Notes: a model not told the origin generated them from the sequence alone. Shown: positions 8,368 through 15,757, counted from the first letter of the stretch. The stretch is 16,298 nt of DNA from Flavobacteriia bacterium (GCA_009925805.1 RFQF01000019.1:1-16298); one strand, 5' to 3'. Numbers and translations are program-made.

Positions 8368-9233
8368 CCTAAATAACTTTTAAGGGCTTTATTTTTCGTT
8401 GTATGCTTTAATCGACGAATGGCTTTTTCTTTGATTTGCCGCACGCGTTCCCGGGTAAGGTCGAATTTGTCCCCAATCTCTTCCAAAGACATCGCAGGTT
8501 TGCCGTCGAGACCATAAAACATACTTACTACCTCCGCTTCTCTTGGCGTTAAGGTAAGTAAGGAATGTTTGATGTCAGTTCGAAGCGACTCCAAGGTCAG
8601 GTTGGTTTCAGGGGTAACCATTCCTTCACCGCTCATTACATCGTACATGTTGGAGGAGGATTCGTCGCCTTCGACCAAAGGAGCATCCATGGAAACATGA
8701 CGTCCGTTTTGTGCTAGCGATTGTTTGACTTCTTCCATACTGCAATTCAGAAATTCTGCCAATTCCTCTGCTGAAGGAGGACGCTCAAATTTTTGTTCTA
8801 ACTCTGAAAAAGCACGGTTAATCTTATTGATATTACCAATTTTATTCAAAGGTAGACGTACAATTCGCGCTTGTTCAGCCAACGCCTGAAGAATGGATTG
8901 ACGAATCCACCAAACGGCGTACGAGATAAATTTGAAACCACGCGTTTCATCAAAACGCTCTGCCGCTTTGATTAAACCAAGATTGCCTTCGTTAATTAAA
9001 TCCGGTAATGCCAAACCTTGGTTTTGATATTGCTTCGAAACCGAAACGACAAAGCGCAAATTGGCTTTGGTAAGTCGTTCCAAAGCTGCGCGATCACCCT
9101 CCCGAATTCTTCGCGCCAGTTCAACCTCCTCATCGGCGGTGATAAGTTCCACTCGACCAATTTCTTGTAGGTACTTATCTAAAGATGCTGTCTCTCGATT
9201 TGTAACCTGTTTTGCAATTTTCAGCTGCCTCAT
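8364..9233 (-). CDS. rpoD: Primary RNA polymerase sigma factor (sigma-70, RpoD)
   Basis: The housekeeping sigma factor that directs RNA polymerase to the -33/-7 (TTTG / TAnnTTTG) promoters typical of Bacteroidota. At 289 residues it is short for a primary sigma: region 1.1 and the non-conserved insert are absent, as is usual in this phylum. Region 1.2 is at about 16-50 (TASLDKYLQEIGRVELI), region 2 at 51-125 with LRFVVSVSKQYQNQGL, DLINEGNLGL and SYAVWWIRQSI, region 3 at about 130-210, and region 4 at 222-289 with LTPREAEVVSMFYGL and the helix-turn-helix LTRERVRQIKEKAIRRLK. The gene follows trpS on the same strand after 99 bases with no perfect TAnnTTTG box, so its promoter is unclear. Its last codons overlap the priA stop. 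Identification is firm, and several promoter boxes it should read are in this window. Confidence 0.97.
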   Translation of the reverse strand: MRQLKIAKQVTNRETASLDKYLQEIGRVELITADEEVELARRIREGDRAALERLTKANLRFVVSVSKQYQNQGLALPDLINEGNLGLIKAAERFDETRGFKFISYAVWWIRQSILQALAEQARIVRLPLNKIGNINKINRAFSELEQKFERPPSAEELAEFLNCSMEEVKQSLAQNGRHVSMDAPLVEGDESSSNMYDVMSGEGMVTPETNLTLESLRTDIKHSLLTLTPREAEVVSMFYGLDGKPAMSLEEIGDKFDLTRERVRQIKEKAIRRLKHTTKNKALKSYLG

Positions 9234-9332
9234 ACGTTAATTTTAATGAATTGTGTTATGCCTTAACGCACAAACATCAAAAAGGTTAGCTTTTTATGTT
9301 GAAAAATGCATAAAATAACCAAAAGAGCTTCA

Positions 9333-10307
9333 TTAAAGCGACAAGCCAAGGCTTTTTCGAACCCGTTGTAGTACTTGATTCGCCACCCCATGTGCTTTTG
9401 CGGCGCCTGCCTTAAGGATTTTCTCCAACACTTCTTTATGGTTCATATAATAGGCATAAGCCTCCCGTTCTTTTTTGAATTTTTCCATGATTACCTCAAA
9501 CAATGCCTGTTTCGCATGTCCGTACCCATAACCACCCTCCGTGTAGTTCGTGCGCATGGCCAATACGGCTTCCTCTTCTGCTAGCAAAGAATATAATGCA
9601 AATACATTGCAGGTGTCCGGATTTTTTGGTGCTTCCAACGGTGTACTGTCCGACGCAATGGCCATTATACTTTTACGCAAGGATTTTTCCTCTTGAAAAA
9701 TATCCAGGGTATTGTTGCGCGACTTGCTCATTTTTTGGCCGTCGGTACCTGGCACAAGCATTACGCTGGCGTCAATTCGTTCTTCAGGTAAAACGAAAAC
9801 TTCGCCCATTTTGGCGTTAAATCTCGAAGCTACATCGCGTGTAAATTCGAGGTGCTGTAATTGGTCCTTCCCTACCGGAACGCATTCGGCATCGTACAAA
9901 AGAATATCAGCAGCCATGAGCATGGGATACGTAAACAACCCTCCATTGACATCCTCCAGGCGATCGGCTTTGTCTTTGAAGCTATGGGCAAGCGTTAAGC
10001 GTTGGTATGGAAAAAATGCCAATAAATACCACATCAGTTCGCATACTTGGGGGACATCGCTTTGACGATAAAAAACCGAATTCTCCGGATTCAAGCCAAA
10101 AGCTAACCAAGTGGCTGCGGTTGCATAGGTGTTGTCACGCAGCTGTTGGGGATCTTTGATTTGTGTTAGGGAATGTAAATCGGCAATAAAATAAAACGAG
10201 TCATTGGTGGGAATCTGGGAAAGTTGAATCGCTGGAACAATGGCCCCAAGCAGGTTTCCTAAATGCGGAGTTCCGGTACTTTGAATACCGGTTAAAATTC
10301 GTGGCAT
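9333..10307 (-). CDS. trpS: Tryptophanyl-tRNA synthetase
   Basis: A class Ic aminoacyl-tRNA synthetase that joins tryptophan to tRNA-Trp in the cytoplasm. The 324-residue length is normal for bacterial TrpRS. The HIGH-equivalent TPHLGN is at residues 13-18 and KMSKS at 192-196, with the preceding GTDGQ. Other family marks are SGTPHLGN-type start (TGIQSTGTPHLGN), DLHSLT near 43-48, YPMLMAADILLYDA at about 127-140, and VPVGKDQLQHLEFTRDVA at about 143-160. The ATG at 10307 is chosen because MPRILTGIQ is the usual N-terminus. It is divergent from the acyltransferase gene with 70 bases between the two starts, and has its own minus-strand TATTTTTG box 16 bases before the ATG. rpoD follows 99 bases downstream and may be co-transcribed. 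Confidence 0.97.
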   Translation of the reverse strand: MPRILTGIQSTGTPHLGNLLGAIVPAIQLSQIPTNDSFYFIADLHSLTQIKDPQQLRDNTYATAATWLAFGLNPENSVFYRQSDVPQVCELMWYLLAFFPYQRLTLAHSFKDKADRLEDVNGGLFTYPMLMAADILLYDAECVPVGKDQLQHLEFTRDVASRFNAKMGEVFVLPEERIDASVMLVPGTDGQKMSKSRNNTLDIFQEEKSLRKSIMAIASDSTPLEAPKNPDTCNVFALYSLLAEEEAVLAMRTNYTEGGYGYGHAKQALFEVIMEKFKKEREAYAYYMNHKEVLEKILKAGAAKAHGVANQVLQRVRKSLGLSL

Positions 10308-10323
10308 GGGCTAAAATTGTCTC

Positions 10324-10331
10324 CAAAAATA
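10324..10331 (-). promoter_or_regulatory. Bacteroidota -7 promoter box for trpS
   Basis: Read on the minus strand this is TATTTTTG, a perfect TAnnTTTG match, 16 bases before the trpS ATG. This leaves a short leader, unlike the boxes on the plus strand. No convincing -33 TTTG is visible. The call rests on motif and location. Confidence 0.5.
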
Positions 10332-10366
10332 AGAAATCGCGCGCTGAATTCCTTAAGAGAATTGCG

Positions 10367-10374
10367 TAAATTTG
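10367..10374 (+). promoter_or_regulatory. Bacteroidota -7 promoter box for the PlsC-type gene
   Basis: TAAATTTG is a perfect TAnnTTTG match that ends only 3 bases before the ATG at 10378. The in-frame TTG at 10372 lies inside the box and is not a plausible start codon. No clear -33 box is seen. A leaderless transcript is predicted. Confidence 0.6.
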
Positions 10375-10377
10375 AAC

Positions 10378-11130
10378 ATGCGTTATGTGTTAGGGGGCTT
10401 ATCGTTTCTTTGGAAATTATACATCGCCGTCGTATTCTTTTTTTGGGCGATCGTTTTGTATCCCTTTTTTTTATCCATCGTTTCGTTTAAAAAAACCAAA
10501 AAATACAGTTTTAAAATTTTCATTTTTTGGAGTTATGCCTTTCGCATTTGTTGTTTTTATCCCATTCGAAAAAGGATTCATGCTGCCTCGATCCCTGAGG
10601 GACCCTATATTATCGTAGCTAACCATACCTCTTATTTGGATATCTTTTTTATGTATTCCATTTTACCCAAGCATCCGTTCATGTTTCTCGGGAAAAGTGA
10701 AATCTTGAGTTATCCATTGGTTAAAACCTATTTTCGTTTAATGAATGTACCCGTGGATCGTTCCAACGCCTCTAAGTCAACACGTGCATATTTGGGGGCT
10801 ATAAAAGCCTACGAGGCAGGGTATTCGTTGGCTATTTTTCCGGAAGCCACCTTTCCCACGGAGAATTTACCCCAAATGTTGCCCTTCAAAGCGGGCGCTT
10901 TCAAACTGGCCAAGCAACTGCAAGCTCCGATTCTTCCGGTTACCTACATGAATAACTATAAGCTGTTTTCGGAACCTACCATTTGGTTAGGTCCGGCTCG
11001 TCCCGGTTTGGCTGTCGTACATATACACCCCTTGATTAGCCGCGAAGAGGTTCAAGCCCTTTCGGAAAAAGAACTACTCGAAACCTGTTTTGCCACCATT
11101 GCAAAACCCTTGAAAATTAAAACACCGTAG
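10378..11130 (+). CDS. plsC: 1-acylglycerol-3-phosphate acyltransferase (PlsC family)
   Basis: A membrane-bound acyltransferase of 250 residues, predicted to add the second acyl chain to lysophosphatidic acid in phospholipid synthesis. Residues about 8-40 form one or two hydrophobic N-terminal helices. The catalytic NHX4D motif is seen as N82-H83-TSYL-D88. Motif II fits FLGKSEILSYPLVKTYFRLMNVPVDR (about 101-126). Motif III, normally FPEG(T), reads F154-P155-E156-A157-T158, so its glycine is replaced by alanine. Motif IV fits APILPVTY. The ATG at 10378 is chosen since the TTG two codons upstream lies in the promoter box. gatC follows 30 bases after the stop but has its own box. Family membership is firm; other lyso-lipid or ornithine-lipid acceptors are possible, since the acyl acceptor cannot be read from sequence. 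Confidence 0.9.
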   Translation: MRYVLGGLSFLWKLYIAVVFFFWAIVLYPFFLSIVSFKKTKKYSFKIFIFWSYAFRICCFYPIRKRIHAASIPEGPYIIVANHTSYLDIFFMYSILPKHPFMFLGKSEILSYPLVKTYFRLMNVPVDRSNASKSTRAYLGAIKAYEAGYSLAIFPEATFPTENLPQMLPFKAGAFKLAKQLQAPILPVTYMNNYKLFSEPTIWLGPARPGLAVVHIHPLISREEVQALSEKELLETCFATIAKPLKIKTP

Positions 11131-11148
11131 GCATTTCAGGAAAATATG

Positions 11149-11156
11149 TATCTTTG
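11149..11156 (+). promoter_or_regulatory. Bacteroidota -7 promoter box for gatC
   Basis: TATCTTTG is a perfect TAnnTTTG match ending 4 bases before the gatC ATG at 11161, in the 30-base gap after the PlsC-type gene. No -33 TTTG at standard spacing was seen. A leaderless transcript is predicted. Confidence 0.6.
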
Positions 11157-11160
11157 AATC

Positions 11161-11460
11161 ATGCAAATAGACGACGCACTGATCGATCATTTGAGCCATC
11201 TCTCCCGGCTTAAATTTGAAGGAAAAGACCGTGAAAATCTGAAAAACGACCTCGATAAAATCGTCCAATTCCTTCAAAAACTGAATGAAGTCGATACTGA
11301 CCATGTGGAACCGCTCATTTTCATGAGCCAAGAGGTGAATTTCCTGCGTAAGGACGAAATATCCTCAGAAATTACCAAGTCCGAGGCGCTCTTGAATGCC
11401 CCTAAAAAAGACAGCGACTATTTTCGCGTAAGTAAGGTTCGCGGTAAGCACAATGCTTAG
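11161..11460 (+). CDS. gatC: Aspartyl/glutamyl-tRNA amidotransferase subunit C
   Basis: GatC is the small subunit that stabilises the GatA-GatB contact in GatCAB, the enzyme that converts misacylated Glu-tRNA-Gln (or Asp-tRNA-Asn) to the correct aminoacyl-tRNA. The 99-residue length is typical. Family marks are the start (IDDALIDHLSHLSRLKF), the central helix (LKNDLDKIVQFLQKLNEVDT), HVEPLIF, LRKD and the C-terminal DSDYFRVSKV, matching the usual YFRVPKV ending. gatA and gatB are not in the window, so the complex is encoded at dispersed loci. The stop TAG is followed at once by the CTA stop complement of the opposing zinc-ribbon gene, leaving no intergenic base. Identification is firm. Confidence 0.95.
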   Translation: MQIDDALIDHLSHLSRLKFEGKDRENLKNDLDKIVQFLQKLNEVDTDHVEPLIFMSQEVNFLRKDEISSEITKSEALLNAPKKDSDYFRVSKVRGKHNA

Positions 11461-11826
11461 CTAGGACAAATAGCTGGATTTTTCAACAACAATGCAGCGG
11501 TTATTGGATTGTTTCAAATAACCAAGGTCATAGCAAAACACATAAACGTCGCCTTTCTTGGTTTGGTAGAACCCGGTATGGTAATGCACATTAAACCCTT
11601 GTTCAATCAAGGAATTTAAGGGTTGAACCTTTTGATTCTTTTCCAGTGAATCGGCCAGTATGCGACGGTTTTTTCGTAAAATACGGTTGATTCGCCGAAC
11701 CACGGCATTGCAATCTTCGTTAAGACGATTGTTATACGCATTCCGGCAATAATCGGAACAGAATTTCTGATCTTTTCTACCTTGAAGCACTTCGCTGCAT
11801 TCTAAACACTTTCGAGGATTCATCAT
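11461..11826 (-). CDS. Zinc-ribbon protein of unknown function (DUF2116-like)
   Basis: A 121-residue small, basic, probably cytoplasmic protein. Four cysteines near the N-terminus (C7, C10, C23, C27 in CLEC...FCSDYC) fit a treble-clef or zinc-ribbon knuckle, followed by CRNAYNNR, a pattern I associate with DUF2116-type Bacteroidota proteins. Residues about 40-65 are strongly basic and probably helical (RRINRILRKNRRILADSLEK), which could contact nucleic acid. The rest (HYHTGFYQTKKGDVYVFCYDLGYL) looks like a small beta-rich domain. The start may be M1 (11826) or M2 (11823); the sequence cannot decide. It is antisense to its neighbours: its stop abuts gatC and its start diverges from moxR with 83 bases between. 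No clear promoter box was found upstream. Function is unknown; nucleic-acid binding is inference. Confidence 0.85.
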   Translation of the reverse strand: MMNPRKCLECSEVLQGRKDQKFCSDYCRNAYNNRLNEDCNAVVRRINRILRKNRRILADSLEKNQKVQPLNSLIEQGFNVHYHTGFYQTKKGDVYVFCYDLGYLKQSNNRCIVVEKSSYLS

Positions 11827-11875
11827 ACCATTTGATTAACAAGAATTAACATGACCAGCTGGGATAAGCATTTAA

Positions 11876-11908
11876 TTTGTGGGAATTTTACAACTATTTT
11901 AGGTTTTG
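11876..11908 (+). promoter_or_regulatory. Candidate -33/-7 promoter for the moxR-bat operon
   Basis: TTTG at 11876-11879 is followed after 20 bases by TAGGTTTTG (11900-11908), which is TAnnTTTG with one extra T. The spacing fits the phylum's -33/-7 promoters. The box ends 1 base before the ATG at 11910. It is the only candidate here with both elements, but its -7 part is imperfect. Confidence 0.4.
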
Positions 11909-11909
11909 T

Positions 11910-12932
11910 ATGATTTACGCCAACCCTTCAACAAGTCAAAGCTCGGAACAAATACGCTCTTTATCGGAAAAAATTGCGCTCCACCAAGCCCTTTTTGAGG
12001 AGTTGCGTACTGAAATTGGACAGCATATCGTAGGTCAAAAAAACCTAATTGATCAGCTTTTCATCGCGCTGCTTTGCAACGGGCATGTTCTCCTGGAAGG
12101 GGTCCCTGGTTTGGCAAAAACGTCCCTTTTACAAAGTCTTTCCTCGGTTCTCAATTGCAGCTTTAATCGTATTCAATTCACCCCAGACCTCCTTCCGGCT
12201 GACCTTACAGGAACCCCCATTTATCAGCCCAAAAGTGAATCGTTCAAGGTAAAAAAAGGCCCCATTTTCGCCTCGTTTATTTTAGCAGACGAAATCAACC
12301 GTGCCCCCGCTAAAGTGCAAAGCGCCTTATTGGAAGCCATGCAAGAACAGCAGGTGACGATAGGAGATGAGACTTTTCAACTTCCGAATCCGTTCTTGGT
12401 AATGGCTACGCAAAACCCTTTGGAACAAGAAGGGACTTACCCATTGCCCGAGGCACAAATGGACCGATTCATGCTAAAAATTCATGTAGATTACCCCACC
12501 AAAAACGAAGAATTAGCTATCCTACGCAAGCATGTAAACCCAAGCAACAAAACCGTTCTTAAAGCGCTGTTAGAACCACAAGATCTCCTGAACATACGGG
12601 CATTGGTGGAAGAAATTTACATGGACGAAAAAATTGAGCATTACATTGTTGATATCATAACAGCGACCCGAAATCCCTCGGCCTATGGGATGAGCAACCT
12701 AAGCCGCTACCTTCAAACAGGTGCTTCACCGCGAGGTACCCTGAACTTGGCGCGCGCGGCAAAAGCTCAAGCATTCTTAGAAAATCGTGCCTTTGTGATT
12801 CCTGAAGACCTCCACCGCGTGGCCACATGTGTGTTGAATCACCGTCTTCAGCTGCATTTTGAAGCTTCCCTTGATGCAATGGATGGAAGAACCATTGTTC
12901 AACAGATTTTAGCCACGCTCGAAGTGCCCTAA
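11910..12932 (+). CDS. moxR: MoxR-family AAA+ ATPase
   Basis: An AAA+ ATPase of 340 residues of the MoxR type, which work with vWA-domain partners as chaperones for metal insertion or complex assembly. Walker A GVPGLAKTS is at 64-72 and Walker B ILADEINRA has D127-E128. The following AKVQSALLEAMQEQQVTI and sensor 1 region MATQNPLEQEGTYPLPEAQMDRF are classic, and the sensor 2 region is GASPRGTLNLARAAKAQAF. The ATG at 11910 is chosen since the upstream in-frame TTG at 11877 overlaps the probable -33 element and would add an implausible aromatic-rich extension. The DUF58 gene begins 2 bases after the stop. It is the first gene of the bat-type operon, and the divergent zinc-ribbon gene lies upstream. 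Identification is firm; the substrate complex is unknown. Confidence 0.95.
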   Translation: MIYANPSTSQSSEQIRSLSEKIALHQALFEELRTEIGQHIVGQKNLIDQLFIALLCNGHVLLEGVPGLAKTSLLQSLSSVLNCSFNRIQFTPDLLPADLTGTPIYQPKSESFKVKKGPIFASFILADEINRAPAKVQSALLEAMQEQQVTIGDETFQLPNPFLVMATQNPLEQEGTYPLPEAQMDRFMLKIHVDYPTKNEELAILRKHVNPSNKTVLKALLEPQDLLNIRALVEEIYMDEKIEHYIVDIITATRNPSAYGMSNLSRYLQTGASPRGTLNLARAAKAQAFLENRAFVIPEDLHRVATCVLNHRLQLHFEASLDAMDGRTIVQQILATLEVP

Positions 12933-12934
12933 CC

Positions 12935-13804
12935 ATGCAGCGCGATCGAATCCTTGCTAAAATCCGCCAAATTGAGCTTGAATCGAACCGTCACAGCCAA
13001 ATGCCGCTAAGCGGCAGAATTAAATCCCATTTTCAAGGCCAAGGCATGGCGTTTCGCGAAGTGCGCAGCTATTTTCCGGGCGACGACGTACGCACCCTGG
13101 ATTGGAATGTTACTGCCCGCTACAACGAACCCTTTGTTAAAGTGTTTGAGGAAGAACGCGAGCAAGAAATCATGGTGCTTGTGGATGTTTCAGCTTCTAT
13201 GTACTATGGAGATTATTCCTCTTCCAAAATCGAAAAATCGCTCGAAGTGTTGGCCACTATTGCCTTTTCAGGTGTTTCCAAGCAAGACAAAGTGGGTGCA
13301 ATTTTTCATGCCCAAGGCCTCGAAGCTCAATTCACTCCGAAAAAGGGAAAAGCAAACGCTTTTAAAATGGTCGATGCACTTCTTCGATTTTCTCCAAAAC
13401 AAGAAAGAACGGACTTAAACGAGGCCATTAAATTGCTTCGAAAACCCCTGAAAAAAGGAAGGATTTTATTTGTCTTAAGCGATTTCATGGGCCAAACATT
13501 GGATCAAACCCTTTGGTCTGAAGCCTCAAAAAATCAGAGCATCCTTGCTGTGAACCTGCATTCCCCTTCGGAAGGAAACCTTCCAAAACAAGGAATTTTC
13601 GGTATGCTGAACCCCGAGACCGGAGATCGCCTTTGGGTCAATGGTTTTTCACGAAAAACGCGAAACCGCTGGCAAGCAACCCACGAAGCGCATCAAGGAG
13701 CGGTAAAAGATTTCTTCCAACAACAGCGTATTCCCTACCTGGTTATCACCACCGAAGACGAACACCTTTTGGCGTTTCATCGGTTTTTTCATATGCGGAA
13801 ATGA
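12935..13804 (+). CDS. DUF58 domain protein (vWA-like MoxR partner)
   Basis: A 289-residue, probably cytoplasmic DUF58 protein. The signature is seen at residues 35-77: GQGMAFREVRSYFPGDDVRT, then LDWNVTAR and VKVFEEERE. A vWA-type metal-ion-dependent adhesion motif follows: D84, S86 and S88 in DVSASM, with a TDL (about 163) and a LSDF segment (about 182) at later positions of the fold. It has no membrane segment. It starts 2 bases after the moxR stop, and its stop codon overlaps the next ATG as ATGA, so it is very likely coupled to both neighbours. DUF58 proteins are regular partners of MoxR ATPases and are thought to bridge the ATPase to membrane vWA proteins such as BatA; that role is inferred from family knowledge. 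The family call is firm. Confidence 0.94.
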   Translation: MQRDRILAKIRQIELESNRHSQMPLSGRIKSHFQGQGMAFREVRSYFPGDDVRTLDWNVTARYNEPFVKVFEEEREQEIMVLVDVSASMYYGDYSSSKIEKSLEVLATIAFSGVSKQDKVGAIFHAQGLEAQFTPKKGKANAFKMVDALLRFSPKQERTDLNEAIKLLRKPLKKGRILFVLSDFMGQTLDQTLWSEASKNQSILAVNLHSPSEGNLPKQGIFGMLNPETGDRLWVNGFSRKTRNRWQATHEAHQGAVKDFFQQQRIPYLVITTEDEHLLAFHRFFHMRK

Positions 13805-14745
13805 AGCGTACGATCCTGCTCCTCATACTGGTCAACAATTTCCTTTTATTATGGGGTCAGGAGGAGGCTGTCTACCTTTCAACCAAAGAAATCAAGGTTG
13901 GTCAGCCCTTCATGCTAAGGTATGAACTCACGTATCAAAAACCCCAAAAATTCATCGTTCGCCTCCCGGATTCGTTGTTTGCAGCCAAAATAGTACATCG
14001 GCGAGAGGATCCCTTCGGGGTGCCTTTTAATGGCTTAGAGGTTCTCGGCGTCTCGGATACCACCGCGTGGAATCAATCGGTGGGGCTTTGGTCCGCAGAA
14101 TTGAAACTCGTTTGTTGGGATACCGGGACCCTCATGCTCCAACCTATTCCCTATTGGTTAGATGGCCAAGAAAAAGCCTTCAGCGGAGCTTTGATAACGT
14201 CTACTTTACTTAACGAACAAACAGGAAGGCCCTTGTACGACATTCAAGAAAGCTATTCGATTTCAAATACGTCCAAGAAACAAGGATTCAAACCGCTACT
14301 TTGGTCCGTATCGGTTCTGAGCATCCTTTTTTTAGTTCTATGGATTGTTCGGTCAAGAATTCTTCGAAAACAAAATCCACCCGCTCCTTTGAACCTACGC
14401 CAAGAAGCCTTGAAAAAACTCGCCAACCTGAAAAGGAAAGGGCTTTGGTTAACGGATGAAAAAAACCATATCACCCAACTCTCGATGCTCGTGCGATGGT
14501 ATTTATCTAGGAGGTTTAACCTCAATCTAACAGGTCATACTCGAAATTCTTTATTGATACACCTTCAAAATCAAGGGATGGATTCCAGCATGCTCGCGGA
14601 ATTAACCCAATTCTTGGAGCGTTGTGAATCGGTAAAATTCGCCAAAATTCACTTATCCCATGAAGCACATGAACACTTATTGGATTGGGTAGCATCGTTC
14701 GTTGAGGGCTTACAAGAAAATGAAATCCATGGAACGAATGATTAA
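13801..14745 (+). CDS. BatD/DUF4381-like membrane protein in the bat operon
   Basis: A 314-residue protein with a signal peptide (residues 1-20, ending LLLWGQ), an extracytoplasmic beta-rich domain at about 21-155 (STKEIKVGQPFMLRYELTY), a single transmembrane helix at about 166-184, and a basic cytoplasmic tail of 130 residues (RSRILRKQ, LRQEALKKLANLKRKGLW, LVRWYLSRRFNL). The layout resembles the DUF4381 or short BatD-like proteins found between DUF58 and BatA genes. The ATG at 13801 is chosen because the signal peptide starts there and it overlaps the DUF58 stop as ATGA. An in-frame ATG at 13633 gives an implausible extension inside the DUF58 gene. BatA begins within its last bases. The likely role is as a membrane link between the MoxR/DUF58 pair inside and BatA/BatB outside, inferred from position and topology. 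Family assignment is moderate, and no catalytic motif was seen. Confidence 0.85.
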   Translation: MKRTILLLILVNNFLLLWGQEEAVYLSTKEIKVGQPFMLRYELTYQKPQKFIVRLPDSLFAAKIVHRREDPFGVPFNGLEVLGVSDTTAWNQSVGLWSAELKLVCWDTGTLMLQPIPYWLDGQEKAFSGALITSTLLNEQTGRPLYDIQESYSISNTSKKQGFKPLLWSVSVLSILFLVLWIVRSRILRKQNPPAPLNLRQEALKKLANLKRKGLWLTDEKNHITQLSMLVRWYLSRRFNLNLTGHTRNSLLIHLQNQGMDSSMLAELTQFLERCESVKFAKIHLSHEAHEHLLDWVASFVEGLQENEIHGTND

Positions 14746-15757
14746 CGCGCTGCCATTTGCTTTTCAAGAGCCTCGCTGGTTTTGGGCATTTGCTTTTGTG
14801 CCCATCCTGGCTGCGGTCATTTATTATCGAGAAAAACGAAGCCAAGGCGATTTTAAAATGAACCTACTACCCGAAAATTTGGCGGCTAAATCTTGGGGAT
14901 TATTTGCATTCAGAATACTCTATTTATTGCTGCCAATTTTCCTGTATTCCTTCCTAATTTTGGCCTTGGCTCAACCCTATTCATGGAGGAAAAGCCTGAA
15001 TAAAAATCAAGAAAGCACCTACGGAATCGATATAATGCTTGCGATTGACCAATCCCTTTCCATGCAAGCCACCGACTTTTATCCCAACCGAATTGAAGTT
15101 GCAAAAAAAGTGGCTAGTGACTTCATTCAAAGCCGAAAAGGCGACAAAATAGGGTTGGTTTTTTATTCTGGTCAAGCGCTTTTGGCATGCTATCCGACAC
15201 TGGATTATGGAAAATTACTCCAAAAATTAACCGAACCCATACCGTATGATTTGGAACCCGGAACGGCCATTGGGGTTGGGCTTGGCACTTCACTCATTCC
15301 ACTTAGAAACAAACAGATTAGGTCCAAAGTGGTCATCTTACTCACCGACGGAACCAACAATACGGGCGATGTTAGCCCCATGGAAGCGGCTCAGATAGCC
15401 CAAGGAATCGGAACGCGCGTGTACACGATTGGGGTCGGAACCAACGGAATTGCACGAACTCCCCGCATGACAGCCTCAGGAGTGATTTATGAAAACATTC
15501 CAGTAGAAATCGATGAACTTACGTTACGCAATATCGCTGAACTAACGGGAGGCGCATATTATCGAGCCAACGACGAAAACACGTTGAGGTACATTTACCA
15601 GCAAATTGAAACCTTGGAAAAACGGAAAATCCCCAGGGAACACCAGCATGATTACCTTCCCTCAAGTCCTGAAATTTTTCTTGTTTTAGCTTTGTTATGT
15701 TGGATTTTGATGTGGGTTTTCGATCAATTTATTTTCATTTCTTCCTCCAATGCATAA
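14738..15757 (+). CDS. batA: BatA: membrane-anchored vWA domain protein
   Basis: A 339-residue (from the ATG at 14738) aerotolerance-type vWA protein. Transmembrane helices are at about 12-30 and 60-78, then a vWA domain (about 96-290), then a third helix at about 311-328. The loop between the first two helices is basic (REKRSQGDFK), so the vWA domain is predicted outside the cytoplasmic membrane. The metal site is complete: D104, S106 and S108 in DQSLS, T176 in EPGTA, and D204 in LLTDG. GVIYENIPVEIDELTLRNIAELTGG is the usual C-terminal vWA stretch of this family. The start is not certain: in-frame ATGs at 14720, 14729 and 14738 all overlap the upstream stop; 14738 is chosen because the short N-terminus before the first helix fits the family best. 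batB overlaps its end by 8 bases. Family membership is firm; biochemical function is unsettled. Confidence 0.93.
   Translation: MINALPFAFQEPRWFWAFAFVPILAAVIYYREKRSQGDFKMNLLPENLAAKSWGLFAFRILYLLLPIFLYSFLILALAQPYSWRKSLNKNQESTYGIDIMLAIDQSLSMQATDFYPNRIEVAKKVASDFIQSRKGDKIGLVFYSGQALLACYPTLDYGKLLQKLTEPIPYDLEPGTAIGVGLGTSLIPLRNKQIRSKVVILLTDGTNNTGDVSPMEAAQIAQGIGTRVYTIGVGTNGIARTPRMTASGVIYENIPVEIDELTLRNIAELTGGAYYRANDENTLRYIYQQIETLEKRKIPREHQHDYLPSSPEIFLVLALLCWILMWVFDQFIFISSSNA

Noticed and set aside
9279..9295. Inverted repeat AAAAAG-GTTAG-CTTTTT between trpS and rpoD
   Set aside because: The six-pair stem is almost all A-T with only one G-C pair, so it is too weak to call a terminator. It could be chance in an A/T-rich gap.
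9712..10065. Plus-strand open frame of 117 codons opposite trpS
   Set aside because: Antisense to a fully conserved trpS; no motif, no promoter box.
11855..11862. Palindrome CCAGCTGG between the zinc-ribbon gene and moxR, as a possible operator
   Set aside because: Only eight bases, not extended on either side and not repeated; chance cannot be excluded.
13633..13800. Upstream in-frame ATG that would extend the BatD-like protein by 56 residues
   Set aside because: The extension lies inside the DUF58 gene and would bury the signal peptide. The ATG at 13801 gives a proper signal peptide and an ATGA overlap.
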